45,313 nt of DNA from Clostridium sp. (GTDB lineage Bacteria; Bacillota; Clostridia; Lachnospirales; Lachnospiraceae): contig JAMPGS010000006.1 of assembly GCA_023663815.1 (NCBI GenBank), positions 1 to 45,313 of the forward strand, read 5' to 3'. Positions 26,633 to 34,420 of this stretch are shown here, in pieces (position 1 is the first letter of the stretch; the number at the start of each line of letters is the position of its first letter). A program made the position numbers and the translations under genes. The notes beneath the pieces were generated by a model that worked only from the letters and a program-made list of their open reading frames with translations, was not told the DNA's origin and did no database searches.

Positions 26633-27181
26633 ATGCGCGTAGTGGCCGGAAAGGCAAGAAGTTTAAAACTAAAGACGCTGGAGGGCTTGGACGTTCGGCC
26701 CACCACGGACAGAATCAAGGAAACGCTGTTCAATATCATTCAAGGGGACATTCCGGGCAGCATTTTTATTGATTTGTTCGCGGGAAGCGGCGGAATTGGG
26801 ATTGAGGCCTTAAGCAGAGGGGCGAGCCACGCTTATTTTGTTGACAACAGCATGGATGCGGCCGCTTGTATCCGGGACAATCTTGTATTTACAAAGCTTT
26901 CAGACGACGCAACGCTGCTTCGGCAGGACGTATATAGCGCCCTGCGGCAGATTAACGAGAAGGAAGCCGATATCGTATTTATGGACCCGCCCTATCGGGC
27001 CGGATACGAGGAGGGCGTTTTTAGGGAACTTGAAAAACAGACTTATGTGACGGAGAATACCTTGCTGATTTTGGAGGCGCAGGCGGATAAAAAGCTGGAT
27101 TTTTTGGAAGGGCTGGGCTTTGAAATTATCAGAGAAAAAATATATCGAACCAACAAACACGTTTTTATAAAGAGAAAATGA
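26633..27181 (+). CDS. rsmD: 16S rRNA (guanine(966)-N(2))-methyltransferase RsmD
   Basis: A 182-residue Rossmann methyltransferase: [10 protein letters not shown] start, [14 protein letters not shown], the SAM-binding [18 protein letters not shown] and catalytic DPPYRAG (NPPY type, here DPPY). It methylates 16S rRNA G966. ATG 26633 is set by AAAGGAG 5-6 bases upstream; the frame is open 14 codons further back. It overlaps the coaD leader by the ATGA of its stop. The rsmD-coaD-ylbJ order is conserved in Firmicutes. Confidence 0.95.
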   Translation: MRVVAGKARSLKLKTLEGLDVRPTTDRIKETLFNIIQGDIPGSIFIDLFAGSGGIGIEALSRGASHAYFVDNSMDAAACIRDNLVFTKLSDDATLLRQDVYSALRQINEKEADIVFMDPPYRAGYEEGVFRELEKQTYVTENTLLILEAQADKKLDFLEGLGFEIIREKIYRTNKHVFIKRK

Positions 27182-27189
27182 GGAAAGTC

Positions 27190-27681
27190 ATGAAAAAAGC
27201 AATTTACCCCGGAAGTTTTGACCCTGTGACCTACGGACATTTGGATATCATAAGGAGAGCGGCGAAAATCTTCGATGAATTAACGGTCAGCGTCCTAAAT
27301 AATAAATTAAAGACGCCATTGTTTTCTGTGAAAGAACGTGTTAAGATATTACAGAAAGCCTTGGCGGACATGCCCAATGTAAAGGTGGAATCCTTCAGCG
27401 GGCTCTTGGTGGACTATGCGAGATCCAGAGATGTCCATGTGGTTATCAGGGGATTGCGCGCCATTACCGATTTTGAGTATGAGCTTCAAAACGCCCAGAC
27501 AAACGCCAAGCTTTCAAAAGGAGAGCTGGAAACGATGTTTCTCACTACCAGTCTGGAATATGCGTACCTTAGCTCCTCCAGCGTAAAGGAAATTGCAAGC
27601 TTTAACGGCGACATTCACATGTGCGTGCCTGATTTTGTGGCGGAGCTTGTGTATGAAAAATATGGCTTTGAGAAGATATAA
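27190..27681 (+). CDS. coaD: Phosphopantetheine adenylyltransferase
   Basis: A 163-residue CoaD, the penultimate enzyme of coenzyme A synthesis (4'-phosphopantetheine + ATP to dephospho-CoA). Motifs: [16 protein letters not shown] (T/HxGH nucleotide site), [15 protein letters not shown], and [18 protein letters not shown] near the C-terminus. Start ATG 27190 follows GAGGAAAG; an in-frame ATG at 27178 overlaps rsmD's stop and has no site. It is co-transcribed with rsmD. Confidence 0.96.
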   Translation: MKKAIYPGSFDPVTYGHLDIIRRAAKIFDELTVSVLNNKLKTPLFSVKERVKILQKALADMPNVKVESFSGLLVDYARSRDVHVVIRGLRAITDFEYELQNAQTNAKLSKGELETMFLTTSLEYAYLSSSSVKEIASFNGDIHMCVPDFVAELVYEKYGFEKI

Positions 27682-27695
27682 ACGGGGGAACGCGC

Positions 27696-28313
27696 ATGAG
27701 CAGCAGGATTGAACAGTTAATTGATGAAATTGAAGAGTATATCGACAGTTGTAAATATCAGCCTCTCTCCAACAATAAAATTATTGTAAACAAAGAGGAA
27801 ATCGACGATTTGTTGAGAGAGCTGCGTATGCGCACGCCCGATGAAATCAAGAGATATCAGAAAATTATCAGCAACAAGGAAGCGATTTTAAACGACGCGA
27901 GGGCAAAGGCGGAAAATTTAATCAACGACGCCACCATACACACAAACGAGCTGATTAACGAGCATGAAATCATGCAGCAGGCTTACGCGCAGGCCAACGA
28001 GGTGGTTAAGATGGCAACCCAGCAGGCGCAGGAAATACTGGACAACGCCACCGTGGAGGCCAACAATATGCGGATAGCCGCCATGCAGTACACAGACGGG
28101 CTTCTCGCCAATCTGGAAAATTTAATCAACCAGACCATGCGGACCACCACCGACCACTACGAAAGCTTTTTCGGCGCGCTGAATCATTATAACGACGTGA
28201 TAAACGCCAACCGGATAGAATTAAATCCGTTGGAGCCTGAGGAGTACATAGAGGAAAGTGTCCCGGCCGCAAAGGACGGCGGCGGAGAGAATTTAAATCT
28301 TGACTTATTATAA
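27696..28313 (+). CDS. Coiled-coil protein, DivIVA/V-ATPase subunit H-like annotation class
   Basis: A 205-residue, almost wholly helical protein. Residues 60-150 form a long alanine, asparagine and glutamate-rich coiled coil (KAENLINDATIHTNELINEHE, QQAQEILDNATVEANNM), preceded by an N-terminal IIVNKEEIDDLLRELRMRTPDEI. No catalytic motif is present. Clostridial homologues after coaD are usually labelled ATPase or vacuolar H+-ATPase subunit H, a label based only on helical similarity; a DivIVA- or scaffold-like role is as likely. GGGGG-rich RBS precedes ATG 27696 14 bases after coaD, so it is in the same operon, which ends at the terminator at 28327. Confidence 0.75.
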   Translation: MSSRIEQLIDEIEEYIDSCKYQPLSNNKIIVNKEEIDDLLRELRMRTPDEIKRYQKIISNKEAILNDARAKAENLINDATIHTNELINEHEIMQQAYAQANEVVKMATQQAQEILDNATVEANNMRIAAMQYTDGLLANLENLINQTMRTTTDHYESFFGALNHYNDVINANRIELNPLEPEEYIEESVPAAKDGGGENLNLDLL

Positions 28314-28326
28314 CAGGAAGGTTGTT

Positions 28327-28360
28327 CCCGGCTTACTTTGTTTCCGTAAGCCGGGTTTTA
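28327..28360 (+). terminator. Rho-independent terminator of the rsmD-coaD operon
   Basis: A perfect 10-pair stem CCCGGCTTAC (28327-28336)/GTAAGCCGGG (28346-28355) with a 9-base loop is followed by TTTTA. It lies 14 bases past the coiled-coil gene and may also stop ylbJ transcripts from the other side. Confidence 0.9.
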
Positions 28361-28395
28361 TGTTCGTGATGGTGCAGTATATTGTTATATGCAGC

Positions 28396-29358
28396 TTACG
28401 CAATTACTTGCAGAACAGCGAGATAATAAAGAACCGTGGCCGCCGTCAGAATCATTTTGTGCATCACATACTCCGTGATGGAAAGGCCGGTGTCTTTTAT
28501 CATACTGTAGGTCTGCGCAATGCAGGAAGCGCCGCCAAAGGGAAGGACGCACAGCACCAAAAGAGGAGCGCTATTCCCGATAACGCTGATTCCCCCGGTA
28601 ATTTCCATAAGACAGCCAATCCCTCCCACAAATAAGGCAGATTGCGCGCTGTTTATAGGAAGATTCTTAAAAATATCCATAGAAAAAATCCCGGCGGCAA
28701 GAGTGGGAAGAATCATCAGCAGATTAAAAAATATCATGTATCCGCCCAGCCTTGCAATACCAAGGAGGGCGTTTAAAATGGATTCGTCCATGGCCGCAAG
28801 GAGGGGAAGTGGGGCTTTTGGGGGAAATTCTTTTTGCAAACCGGTATCTATAGCGGTCCTAAAAACGGTATAGCGCAGAATCAGGCCATAAAAAAAGGGC
28901 AGCCCGTACATACCAAAAAGAAAAACCGCCGCCCGCGGCAGGCCAAGGGTTGGCAGGACAAAGCTCAAGAAATAAACGGGCCCTATATTGTTGCAGAAGG
29001 ATAAAAGAAAAGCCGCCTCCGATTTGGAAATCTGCCCTTGCTCATACAACTGCGCGGCCACATGGGCTCCCATGGGAAAACCGCAGAGAAAACCAACTGC
29101 CATCCCATAGACGCAGGAGGCCCGCACTTTAAAAAGCCTGCCCAGCAGGGGATACAGCAGTTTTATAAAAGAATCGGTGAGATTCATGCGGATAATTATG
29201 CCGGAGAGAACCATAAACGGAAAAAGAGTCGGTATCATGCGCTCAAACCACAGGTTGAGGCCCTTTAAGGCAAAGGAAAGGCAATCCGCCGGAAACGCAA
29301 GAATGATAACGGTGAGGCCGAAGGCAAGAATCGTATGGAAATAATGTTTTAGTTTCAT
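28396..29358 (-). CDS. ylbJ: Sporulation integral membrane protein YlbJ
   Basis: A 320-residue polytopic membrane protein with two nucleoside-recognition (Gate) type repeats. Motifs: PTLFPFMVLSGI, GFLCGFPMGAHVAAQLYEQGQIS, LLSFCNNIGPVYF and a second-half GCLMEITGGI. YlbJ is needed for spore cortex formation in Bacillus subtilis. The start is taken as ATG 29358 with AAGGAAAAAGAG upstream; the frame runs 29 codons further but without a site. Its place after coaD matches Bacillus, but here it is inverted and convergent with the coaD operon. Confidence 0.88.
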   Translation of the reverse strand: MKLKHYFHTILAFGLTVIILAFPADCLSFALKGLNLWFERMIPTLFPFMVLSGIIIRMNLTDSFIKLLYPLLGRLFKVRASCVYGMAVGFLCGFPMGAHVAAQLYEQGQISKSEAAFLLSFCNNIGPVYFLSFVLPTLGLPRAAVFLFGMYGLPFFYGLILRYTVFRTAIDTGLQKEFPPKAPLPLLAAMDESILNALLGIARLGGYMIFFNLLMILPTLAAGIFSMDIFKNLPINSAQSALFVGGIGCLMEITGGISVIGNSAPLLVLCVLPFGGASCIAQTYSMIKDTGLSITEYVMHKMILTAATVLYYLAVLQVIA

Positions 29359-29383
29359 AATAAGCTCTTTTTCCTTTTTGCCG

Positions 29384-29429
29384 TTGTCGCAAAGATTGAC
29401 CCATCGCAATGGGAGAGGCCTTACGACAA
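29384..29429. promoter_or_regulatory. Symmetric hairpin between ylbJ and the HAD gene
   Basis: TTGTCG (29384-29389) pairs with CGACAA (29424-29429), enclosing AAG/CTT and a perfect CCCAT-CGCA-ATGGG hairpin (29400-29413). It lies between divergent genes (ylbJ start 29358, HAD start 29485). It could be an operator or an RNA leader. A smaller inverted repeat ACATG/CATGT follows at 29431-29447. Confidence 0.4.
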
Positions 29430-29484
29430 TACATGTTTTAAGCATGTTTCATTACACTATATTTATGAAAAGAGGTACGCGCTT

Positions 29485-30174
29485 ATGCTTGAGAATATTG
29501 ACGCGGTATTGTTTGATTTAGACGGCTCGCTGGTGGATTCCATGTGGATATGGCGCGATATCGATATCGCTTATTTGGCGAAATTTGGGATTTTGCTGCC
29601 CGGAGATTTACAGAATAATATTGACGGAATGAGCTTTTCCGAGACGGCTCTTTATTTTAAAAACAGATTCCAGATACCGGACAGCGTGGAAGCTATCAAG
29701 GAGGAGTGGAACCGCATGGCATGGGACAAATACACCCATCAAGTGCCTTTAAAAAGAGGAGCGGAGGAATTCATAAAATACTGCCATGAAAAGGGTATCC
29801 GGCTGGGGATTGCTACCAGCAATTCCAGAGAGCTTGTGGAGAATGTGATACAGGTTCACGGCCTGTCGGGATATTTTGATTGCATTGTGACCGGCTGCGA
29901 CGTGGAGAAAGGAAAGCCTTCGCCGGATATTTACTTGGAGGCGGCCAAAAGATGCAAGGTAAGCCCGCAAAAATGTCTGGTGTTTGAAGATATCGTGGCC
30001 GGAATTTTAGCCGGAAAAGCCGCGGGCATGAAAGTCTGCGCCGTGGACGATAAACATTCCCGGCATCAGGACGAGGAGAAGAGGCGGCAGGCAGATTACT
30101 ACATAAAGAATTTTTTTGAGGTTTATGATGTAATAGGCGCAAAAGAAAATCAAGCGACGCAAAGCGGCATTTGA
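29485..30174 (+). CDS. HAD superfamily (subfamily IA) hydrolase, phosphoglucomutase/phosphatase-like
   Basis: A 229-residue HAD hydrolase. Motif I is DLDGSLVDS (aspartate nucleophile at D10-region), motif II GIATSNS, motif III/IV KGKPSPDIYLEAAKR and VFEDIVAGI. These enzymes dephosphorylate sugar phosphates or interconvert them; the substrate cannot be read. AGAGG lies before ATG 29485. The last dozen residues (AKENQATQSGI) and the stop are encoded inside repeat copy B, so the native C-terminus was probably replaced or shaped by the repeat. Confidence 0.9.
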   Translation: MLENIDAVLFDLDGSLVDSMWIWRDIDIAYLAKFGILLPGDLQNNIDGMSFSETALYFKNRFQIPDSVEAIKEEWNRMAWDKYTHQVPLKRGAEEFIKYCHEKGIRLGIATSNSRELVENVIQVHGLSGYFDCIVTGCDVEKGKPSPDIYLEAAKRCKVSPQKCLVFEDIVAGILAGKAAGMKVCAVDDKHSRHQDEEKRRQADYYIKNFFEVYDVIGAKENQATQSGI

Positions 30175-30243
30175 TTTTCTTGCGCCATTAACGAGCAAGC
30201 AGTCTGCGAAGCAGACGATAGAGCACTGCAAGTGCGGGCTTGC
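30136..30243 (+). repeat. Multi-hairpin repeat element, copy B
   Basis: Hairpin 1 pairs 30136-30153 with 30171-30186 (16 pairs with a two-A bulge) and contains the stop codon of the HAD gene. After TTGCGC come 4 bases, then AACGAGC and AAGC, as in copy A. A three-way junction follows: outer GCAAGC (30195-30200)/GCTTGC (30238-30243), inner GTCTGC-GAA-GCAGAC (30202-30216) and GCACT-GCA-AGTGC (30223-30235). Internal stem sequences differ from copy A while the layout is kept, which points to conserved structure. Confidence 0.65.
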
Positions 30244-30272
30244 GAGTTTTGATGATGTAAGGAGGAACTGAT

Positions 30273-30842
30273 TTGAAAAAAAAGGTAAAGGGCAGTTTTG
30301 GATATATTAAATATAGAAGATACCGAACGGCTGTGACGACGATTTTGTTTTTTGGAATTTCTCTCGCGCTTTTTGCGGCGGGGTATATCTCCACAGGGAA
30401 AAAAGAAAACCTGCTCACAATTGTTGCGGTTTTGGGCTGTCTGCCAGCCAGCAAAAGCCTTGTAAACCTTATCATGCTTTTTCGCGCCAAGGGCTGCAGC
30501 GAAGAGGCAAGGGCTGCAATCGCCCCCCTTGAAGGCAGGTTAAACGGCATGTACGATATGTACTTTACCTCCTATCAAAAAAATTTTGCGCTCAGCCACA
30601 TGATGATTGTGGGAAATGTGATTTTGGGTTACACGGAGGACGAAAAATGCGATATAAAGGCCTGCGTGGAGCACCTTCAAACCATGCTAAAGCAGGGCGG
30701 AGTGAAAGATATGACGATTACTGTTTCAAACCAGCTTCAGAAATATTGTGAGCAGCTTTGGAATTTAAATGAGATGGAGGAGAATCGGAAGATTGAGAAA
30801 GAGGAAGAAGTGCGGGGGATTTTGGGGGATATTACGCTTTAA
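30273..30842 (+). CDS. Conserved hypothetical membrane protein
   Basis: A 189-residue protein starting with TTG at 30273; AAGGAGG 6-7 bases upstream decides this start. A lysine-rich N-terminus (KKKVKGSFGYIKYRRYR) is followed by two membrane helices (about residues 22-40 and 47-70), then a soluble, alpha/beta C-terminal part (MMIVGNVILGYTEDE, LQTMLKQGGVKDMTITV) and a charged coiled end. No named domain is recognised. The context gives no clear role. It is the last core-like gene before the AT-rich insertion. Confidence 0.7.
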   Translation: MKKKVKGSFGYIKYRRYRTAVTTILFFGISLALFAAGYISTGKKENLLTIVAVLGCLPASKSLVNLIMLFRAKGCSEEARAAIAPLEGRLNGMYDMYFTSYQKNFALSHMMIVGNVILGYTEDEKCDIKACVEHLQTMLKQGGVKDMTITVSNQLQKYCEQLWNLNEMEENRKIEKEEEVRGILGDITL

Positions 30843-30865
30843 AAAATACGAAAGGAAATAGAGTA

Positions 30866-30932
30866 ATGGTTGATTTTAACAAAGTAAATTGCCAATGCAT
30901 TAAATGAGCGGATTGATAAAGAAAAATAGAAT
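30866..30932 (+). pseudogene. Possible relic of a longer gene
   Basis: AAGGAAATAGAGTA precedes ATG 30866, which encodes MVDFNKVN and then stops at 30907. In the +1 frame the next codons read NALNERIDKEK before TAG at 30930. Together they look like a gene start disrupted by a small indel and cut off by the restriction-modification locus. Very short, so only a suggestion. Confidence 0.25.
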
Positions 30933-30950
30933 ATGAAGAGGTTAATTGAG

Positions 30951-31715
30951 ATGCGATATGAGGATATGCTTTTTAAAATACCAATAGAATCACCTACCTA
31001 TAGGGAGGATAGTGAATTTTTGATTAAACAAATAAATTCTATATTAAATGCACAAAAGGAGCGCGGCGATAATAAGATTATTATTAATACTAATTTACGC
31101 ATAGGGCTTCCGTTAGAAAATATAAATAAAATTGCTGGGCCTATGATAGAAGCATGGGCAGGGGAGGTTTTTGCAGGCATAAGAGATGATATGAATAATC
31201 CATATCATCTTATCAATGTGGAAGCTCAAGAGCGTTTGAGCATGGCTGATGTAATATTACAATTTAAGAAAGATAATAGGTCAATAACAGGAAATATAGA
31301 TGTAAAAGCAACTGCAAATGATATCCCTAATAGTGGCAAAGGTCCCAATATTACAAGTTTTAGCAGAATAAGAACAGCTTACGTCAAAGATCCTGATTTT
31401 ATGTTTATCATTTTGTCAATCAAACATAAAGTATATGTTCAGAGAAACGAGCGTACAAGATTGATGGATGGAATTATGGAAATTGTTGATTATAATGCAT
31501 ATGACTTAAAATTTATTAGTGATGCAGATATTAATTATAATCCGGCATTAGGAACGGGACAAATTCAAATAAAAGACATACATTATGTTACATATCAATA
31601 TAGAACAACTTGGGAGATGTGTAAATTGTTGGATAGTAAATATTTGCACAGTTCACGAAGAAGCATTGAGGATTTTTATAGAGAGGCCAAGAAAAATAAA
31701 TGGATAAAGAATTAA
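30951..31715 (+). CDS. Type II restriction endonuclease, HpaI-like
   Basis: A 254-residue endonuclease. A PD-(D/E)xK-type core is visible: NVEAQERLSMADVILQF then NIDVKAT (D-x-K) at about residues 120. Other conserved-looking blocks are INTNLRIGLPLENINKIAGP and YNPALGTGQIQIKDIHYV. From memory it resembles R.HpaI (also 254 residues, GTTAAC, blunt cutter); this was not searched. ATG 30951 is preferred to ATG 30933 because AAGAGG is 9 bases upstream and the resulting MRYEDM start fits that family. It overlaps the methyltransferase by 16 bases. AT-rich codon use differs from both flanks, indicating acquisition. Confidence 0.72.
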   Translation: MRYEDMLFKIPIESPTYREDSEFLIKQINSILNAQKERGDNKIIINTNLRIGLPLENINKIAGPMIEAWAGEVFAGIRDDMNNPYHLINVEAQERLSMADVILQFKKDNRSITGNIDVKATANDIPNSGKGPNITSFSRIRTAYVKDPDFMFIILSIKHKVYVQRNERTRLMDGIMEIVDYNAYDLKFISDADINYNPALGTGQIQIKDIHYVTYQYRTTWEMCKLLDSKYLHSSRRSIEDFYREAKKNKWIKN

Positions 31716-32641
31716 GTGCAATTTGTGGTGATGCCATAGAAGAATTATGCAAGTTGGAAAGTGGCATTGTAGATTTGATAGTGACAGATCCGCCCTATAA
31801 TTTAAATAAAAATTATGGAACAAGTCAGGATAAGTTGGAATTTGAAGAATATCTTGAGTTTAGCAGAATGTGGTTAAATGAAGCTAAACGAGTTTTAAAA
31901 TCGGACGGGACGATATATATTTTTATGGGAATGAAATATATATCCTATATTTATACAATTCTTGAACAAGAATTGGGCATGACGTTCAATAGTTGGATTA
32001 CATGGTTCTATACACAAGGGATTGGAAAAACAAAAGGATATAGTCCGAGGCATGATGATATACTAATGTTTACAAAAAGTCCAAAAAAATTTTTGTTTGA
32101 CTTGGATGCAATTCGTGTTCCGCAAAAATATTATCGTTCAGTCAATAATATGCGAGGGGCTAATCCCGGAAATGTATGGGAATTTTCCCATATGCATTAC
32201 TGCAATAAAAACCGAAAAAGACATCCAACACAAAAACCAGAAGGCTTATATGAAAGAATGATTTTAGCGTCAAGTAAAGATGGAGATTTGATTGTAGATC
32301 CTTTTGTTGGGTCGGGGACTTGCCTGAGAGTTTGCCAACAATTAAATCGGAGAGGAATAGGGATTGACATTAATCCTGAATATATCCAAATGACAAATGA
32401 ACGATTAAGTGAATCATTTTCAGGATTTGATAGCATTGATGAAAAAATGAAAAGATGCCCTAATGATTTAAATGATGCTCAAGTCAGAATCGATTATATT
32501 GAAAATCATATAGGCTGGTTTTTGAAAAATCATCCAGATGCAATTAGTGAGTTCTTAGAAGAAGTAAAAGAAAAATATTTAGTTAAAATGATTGAAACCG
32601 GTCAAACATGGATTTTTGAGCAGTACGGTGTAGCGATATAA
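31700..32641 (+). CDS. DNA adenine methyltransferase, beta class, HpaI-like
   Basis: A 313-residue SAM-dependent amino-methyltransferase. The catalytic TDPPYN (about residues 32-37) comes before the SAM-binding DPFVGSGTCLR (about 197-207), the motif order of the beta class that includes M.HpaI, M.RsrI and M.HinfI. HPTQKPEGL sits between. It would methylate adenine in the site recognised by the upstream nuclease and protect host DNA. ATG 31700 lies within the end of the nuclease gene, coupling expression. Length and sequence feel match M.HpaI (314 residues) from memory. Intact and probably active. Confidence 0.85.
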   Translation: MDKELSAICGDAIEELCKLESGIVDLIVTDPPYNLNKNYGTSQDKLEFEEYLEFSRMWLNEAKRVLKSDGTIYIFMGMKYISYIYTILEQELGMTFNSWITWFYTQGIGKTKGYSPRHDDILMFTKSPKKFLFDLDAIRVPQKYYRSVNNMRGANPGNVWEFSHMHYCNKNRKRHPTQKPEGLYERMILASSKDGDLIVDPFVGSGTCLRVCQQLNRRGIGIDINPEYIQMTNERLSESFSGFDSIDEKMKRCPNDLNDAQVRIDYIENHIGWFLKNHPDAISEFLEEVKEKYLVKMIETGQTWIFEQYGVAI

Positions 32642-32663
32642 ATAAGCGTTTCGCCTTTCTCAA

Positions 32664-32697
32664 AGGGCAAAACTAATAATAGCGTGTATTTTGCCCT
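32664..32697 (+). terminator. Terminator of the restriction-modification operon
   Basis: AGGGCAAAA (32664-32672) pairs with TTTTGCCCT (32689-32697), nine pairs, 16-base loop, followed by ATTTTCCC. It lies 22 bases after the methyltransferase stop. Confidence 0.65.
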
Positions 32698-32742
32698 ATT
32701 TTCCCGCACATACAAAAGGGATGGAAATAGATTTAACAACGC

Positions 32743-32770
32743 TTGAAAAAGTGCGGAACTTTGATATAAT
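32743..32770 (+). promoter_or_regulatory. Promoter of the toxin-antitoxin remnant
   Basis: TTGAAA (32743-32748) and TATAAT (32765-32770) are 16 bases apart; GGAGG and the GTG start of the RelE-like fragment follow within 21 bases. Confidence 0.65.
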
Positions 32771-32790
32771 ACAGTTGGGAGGTTGACAAC

Positions 32791-32919
32791 GTGAAAATTA
32801 AATATGCCAAAAAGGCAGTAAAATATATTGAATCGTTGGATAAACCGACAAAACAACGAATTAAAACAGGTATTGAAGGACTAACTAAAAATCCGCCAAG
32901 AGGCGATATTTACAAGTAG
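32791..32919 (+). pseudogene. Truncated RelE/ParE-type toxin
   Basis: GTG 32791 behind GGAGG opens a 42-residue frame: KIKYAKKAVKYIESLDKPTKQRIK, then GIEGLTKNPPRGDIYK and stop. This is the N-terminal half of a RelE-family mRNA interferase or ParE-like toxin (usual length 85-95); the C-terminal strands with the catalytic residues are missing. The reading frame ends abruptly after GDI, where full-length relatives continue with a LQG-Y-type strand. It is presumably inactive. Confidence 0.7.
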
Positions 32920-32934
32920 GAAGGAAGTGTATAT

Positions 32935-33148
32935 ATGAGCAGCGCAGTACAAGAAGCAGTAAATCTTATGGAAATATTACCGGAAAGCGAACAAAATTTT
33001 GCGCTTGAATTCATAAAAAAGCTTGTTCTTGCATGGGATCCGGACTATACAAAGGTTTACACCGGCAGAAAGGAAAGCGCTGGAAGAGGCAGAAAAAGAT
33101 ATTGCGGAAAATGGGACGATTGCTCATGATTCTATAAATTGGGATTAA
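32935..33148 (+). pseudogene. Frameshifted antitoxin of a RelE-type pair
   Basis: From ATG 32935 (GGAAGGAAG upstream) the protein reads SSAVQEAVNLMEILPESE, then a helical stretch to LAWDPDYTKV, then becomes nonsense and stops at 33129. In the next frame, starting in GGTTTACACC at 33054, the sequence continues sensibly as TPAERKALEEAEKDIAENG to SINWD and stops at 33148. Removing one T from GTTT (33055-33058) restores a single frame of about 70 residues ending in an acidic tail, as expected for an antitoxin. The single-base insertion could be a real mutation or an assembly error. Confidence 0.7.
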
Positions 33149-33262
33149 AAGCATAAAAAGAATGATTAATTTCAAAACGTAAACCTAACATTGGGGTGGT
33201 TTTTCCATCCCTTTTTCAATATAATTATAAAAACAAGCTTTTACTTTTTTGGAGAACCCAAA

Positions 33263-34360
33263 ATGCAGGAAATAAAAATAACCCCCAACGAATCCGGCCA
33301 AAGGCTGGATAAATTTCTTCACAAATTTATGCCGCTGGCGCCTTCCTCCTTTTTTTATAAGATGCTTCGGAAGAAAAACATCACGTTAAATGGAAAAAAA
33401 GCCGAGGGCAAAGAAAAGCTTGCGGAGGGGGATATTTTAGCTTTTTATCTGTTGGACGAAACTATAGTGAATTTTCAGCAAGGGCAAGGCCATACGGAAG
33501 AATATGAGGAAGCTTATAAAAAGCTGAAAGGGATTCAGGTTATTTATGAGAATGAACATATTTTAATCTTAAACAAGCCCGCGGGGATTCTTTCACAGAA
33601 AGCGGACGCAGGGGATATATCTTTAAATGAATGGCTGATTGGTTATCTTCTGGCACAAAATACCGTTGCCAGCGATATGCAGAGTTTTTTTCTGGCCCAA
33701 AATACTGATGACAACGACGCGCAAAGTCCTCCAAGACAAAACACCAATGCTGATGATACACACAATATGCAAAACTTCCCCCCTTTTCGCCCAGAGCAGC
33801 TTGCCACCTACAAGCCGTCTATCTGCAACCGCCTAGACCGAAACACCGCCGGGCTGGTGATTGGCGCAAGGTCGCTTATTGGAAGTCAGGAGATGAACCG
33901 GCTTCTTGCGCAGCGGAAAATCGGCAAGTATTACCGCATGTTTGTGAAAGGCCATGTGACCGGTGAGAAAGTACTTGAAGGGTATCTTCTCAAGGACGAG
34001 GCGCGCAACACTGTCCGGCTTGTATCTGACAAAAGTAACGACAAGGCCGCTTTTATAAAAACCAGATACTACCCTATAAAAGAATTTTCTGATAAAACGC
34101 TGGTTGAAGCGGAATTGATTACGGGAAAATCCCACCAGCTTCGGATTCACCTAGCGGGCGCGGGGCATCCCCTGCTGGGGGATTACAAGTACGGCGACAG
34201 GGCATGGAACGACATTTATAAAAGAAAATACGGCGTAAACGGCCAGCTTTTGTATGCCTGCCGACTGGAATTTCCCAAGCTGGAACGCCCATTTGAAAAA
34301 CTGAGTGGGAAAGTTTTTGCAGCCCCTATGCCGGAAAACTTTCAAATGCTGGCACAGTGA
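33263..34360 (+). CDS. RluA family pseudouridine synthase with low-complexity insert
   Basis: A 365-residue enzyme: N-terminal S4 RNA-binding domain (GQRLDKFLHKFMP, about residues 12-60), then the RluA catalytic domain with NRLDRNTAGLVI (the catalytic aspartate in the HRLD motif; here N replaces H) and LITGKSHQLRIHLAGAGHPLLGDYKYG. It isomerises uridine to pseudouridine in rRNA or tRNA; the target base is unknown. Residues about 128-182 are an unusual Asn/Gln/Asp-rich insert with three imperfect QNT...D repeats, absent from typical members. ATG 33263 is supported by GGAGA 7 bases upstream; the open frame upstream to 33191 has no site. Confidence 0.9.
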   Translation: MQEIKITPNESGQRLDKFLHKFMPLAPSSFFYKMLRKKNITLNGKKAEGKEKLAEGDILAFYLLDETIVNFQQGQGHTEEYEEAYKKLKGIQVIYENEHILILNKPAGILSQKADAGDISLNEWLIGYLLAQNTVASDMQSFFLAQNTDDNDAQSPPRQNTNADDTHNMQNFPPFRPEQLATYKPSICNRLDRNTAGLVIGARSLIGSQEMNRLLAQRKIGKYYRMFVKGHVTGEKVLEGYLLKDEARNTVRLVSDKSNDKAAFIKTRYYPIKEFSDKTLVEAELITGKSHQLRIHLAGAGHPLLGDYKYGDRAWNDIYKRKYGVNGQLLYACRLEFPKLERPFEKLSGKVFAAPMPENFQMLAQ

Positions 34361-34420
34361 TTGCAGGACAAATAAGAACAGAGGCGACGGTTCAGATAAA
34401 TTCAGAAAGCAGGATAAACT

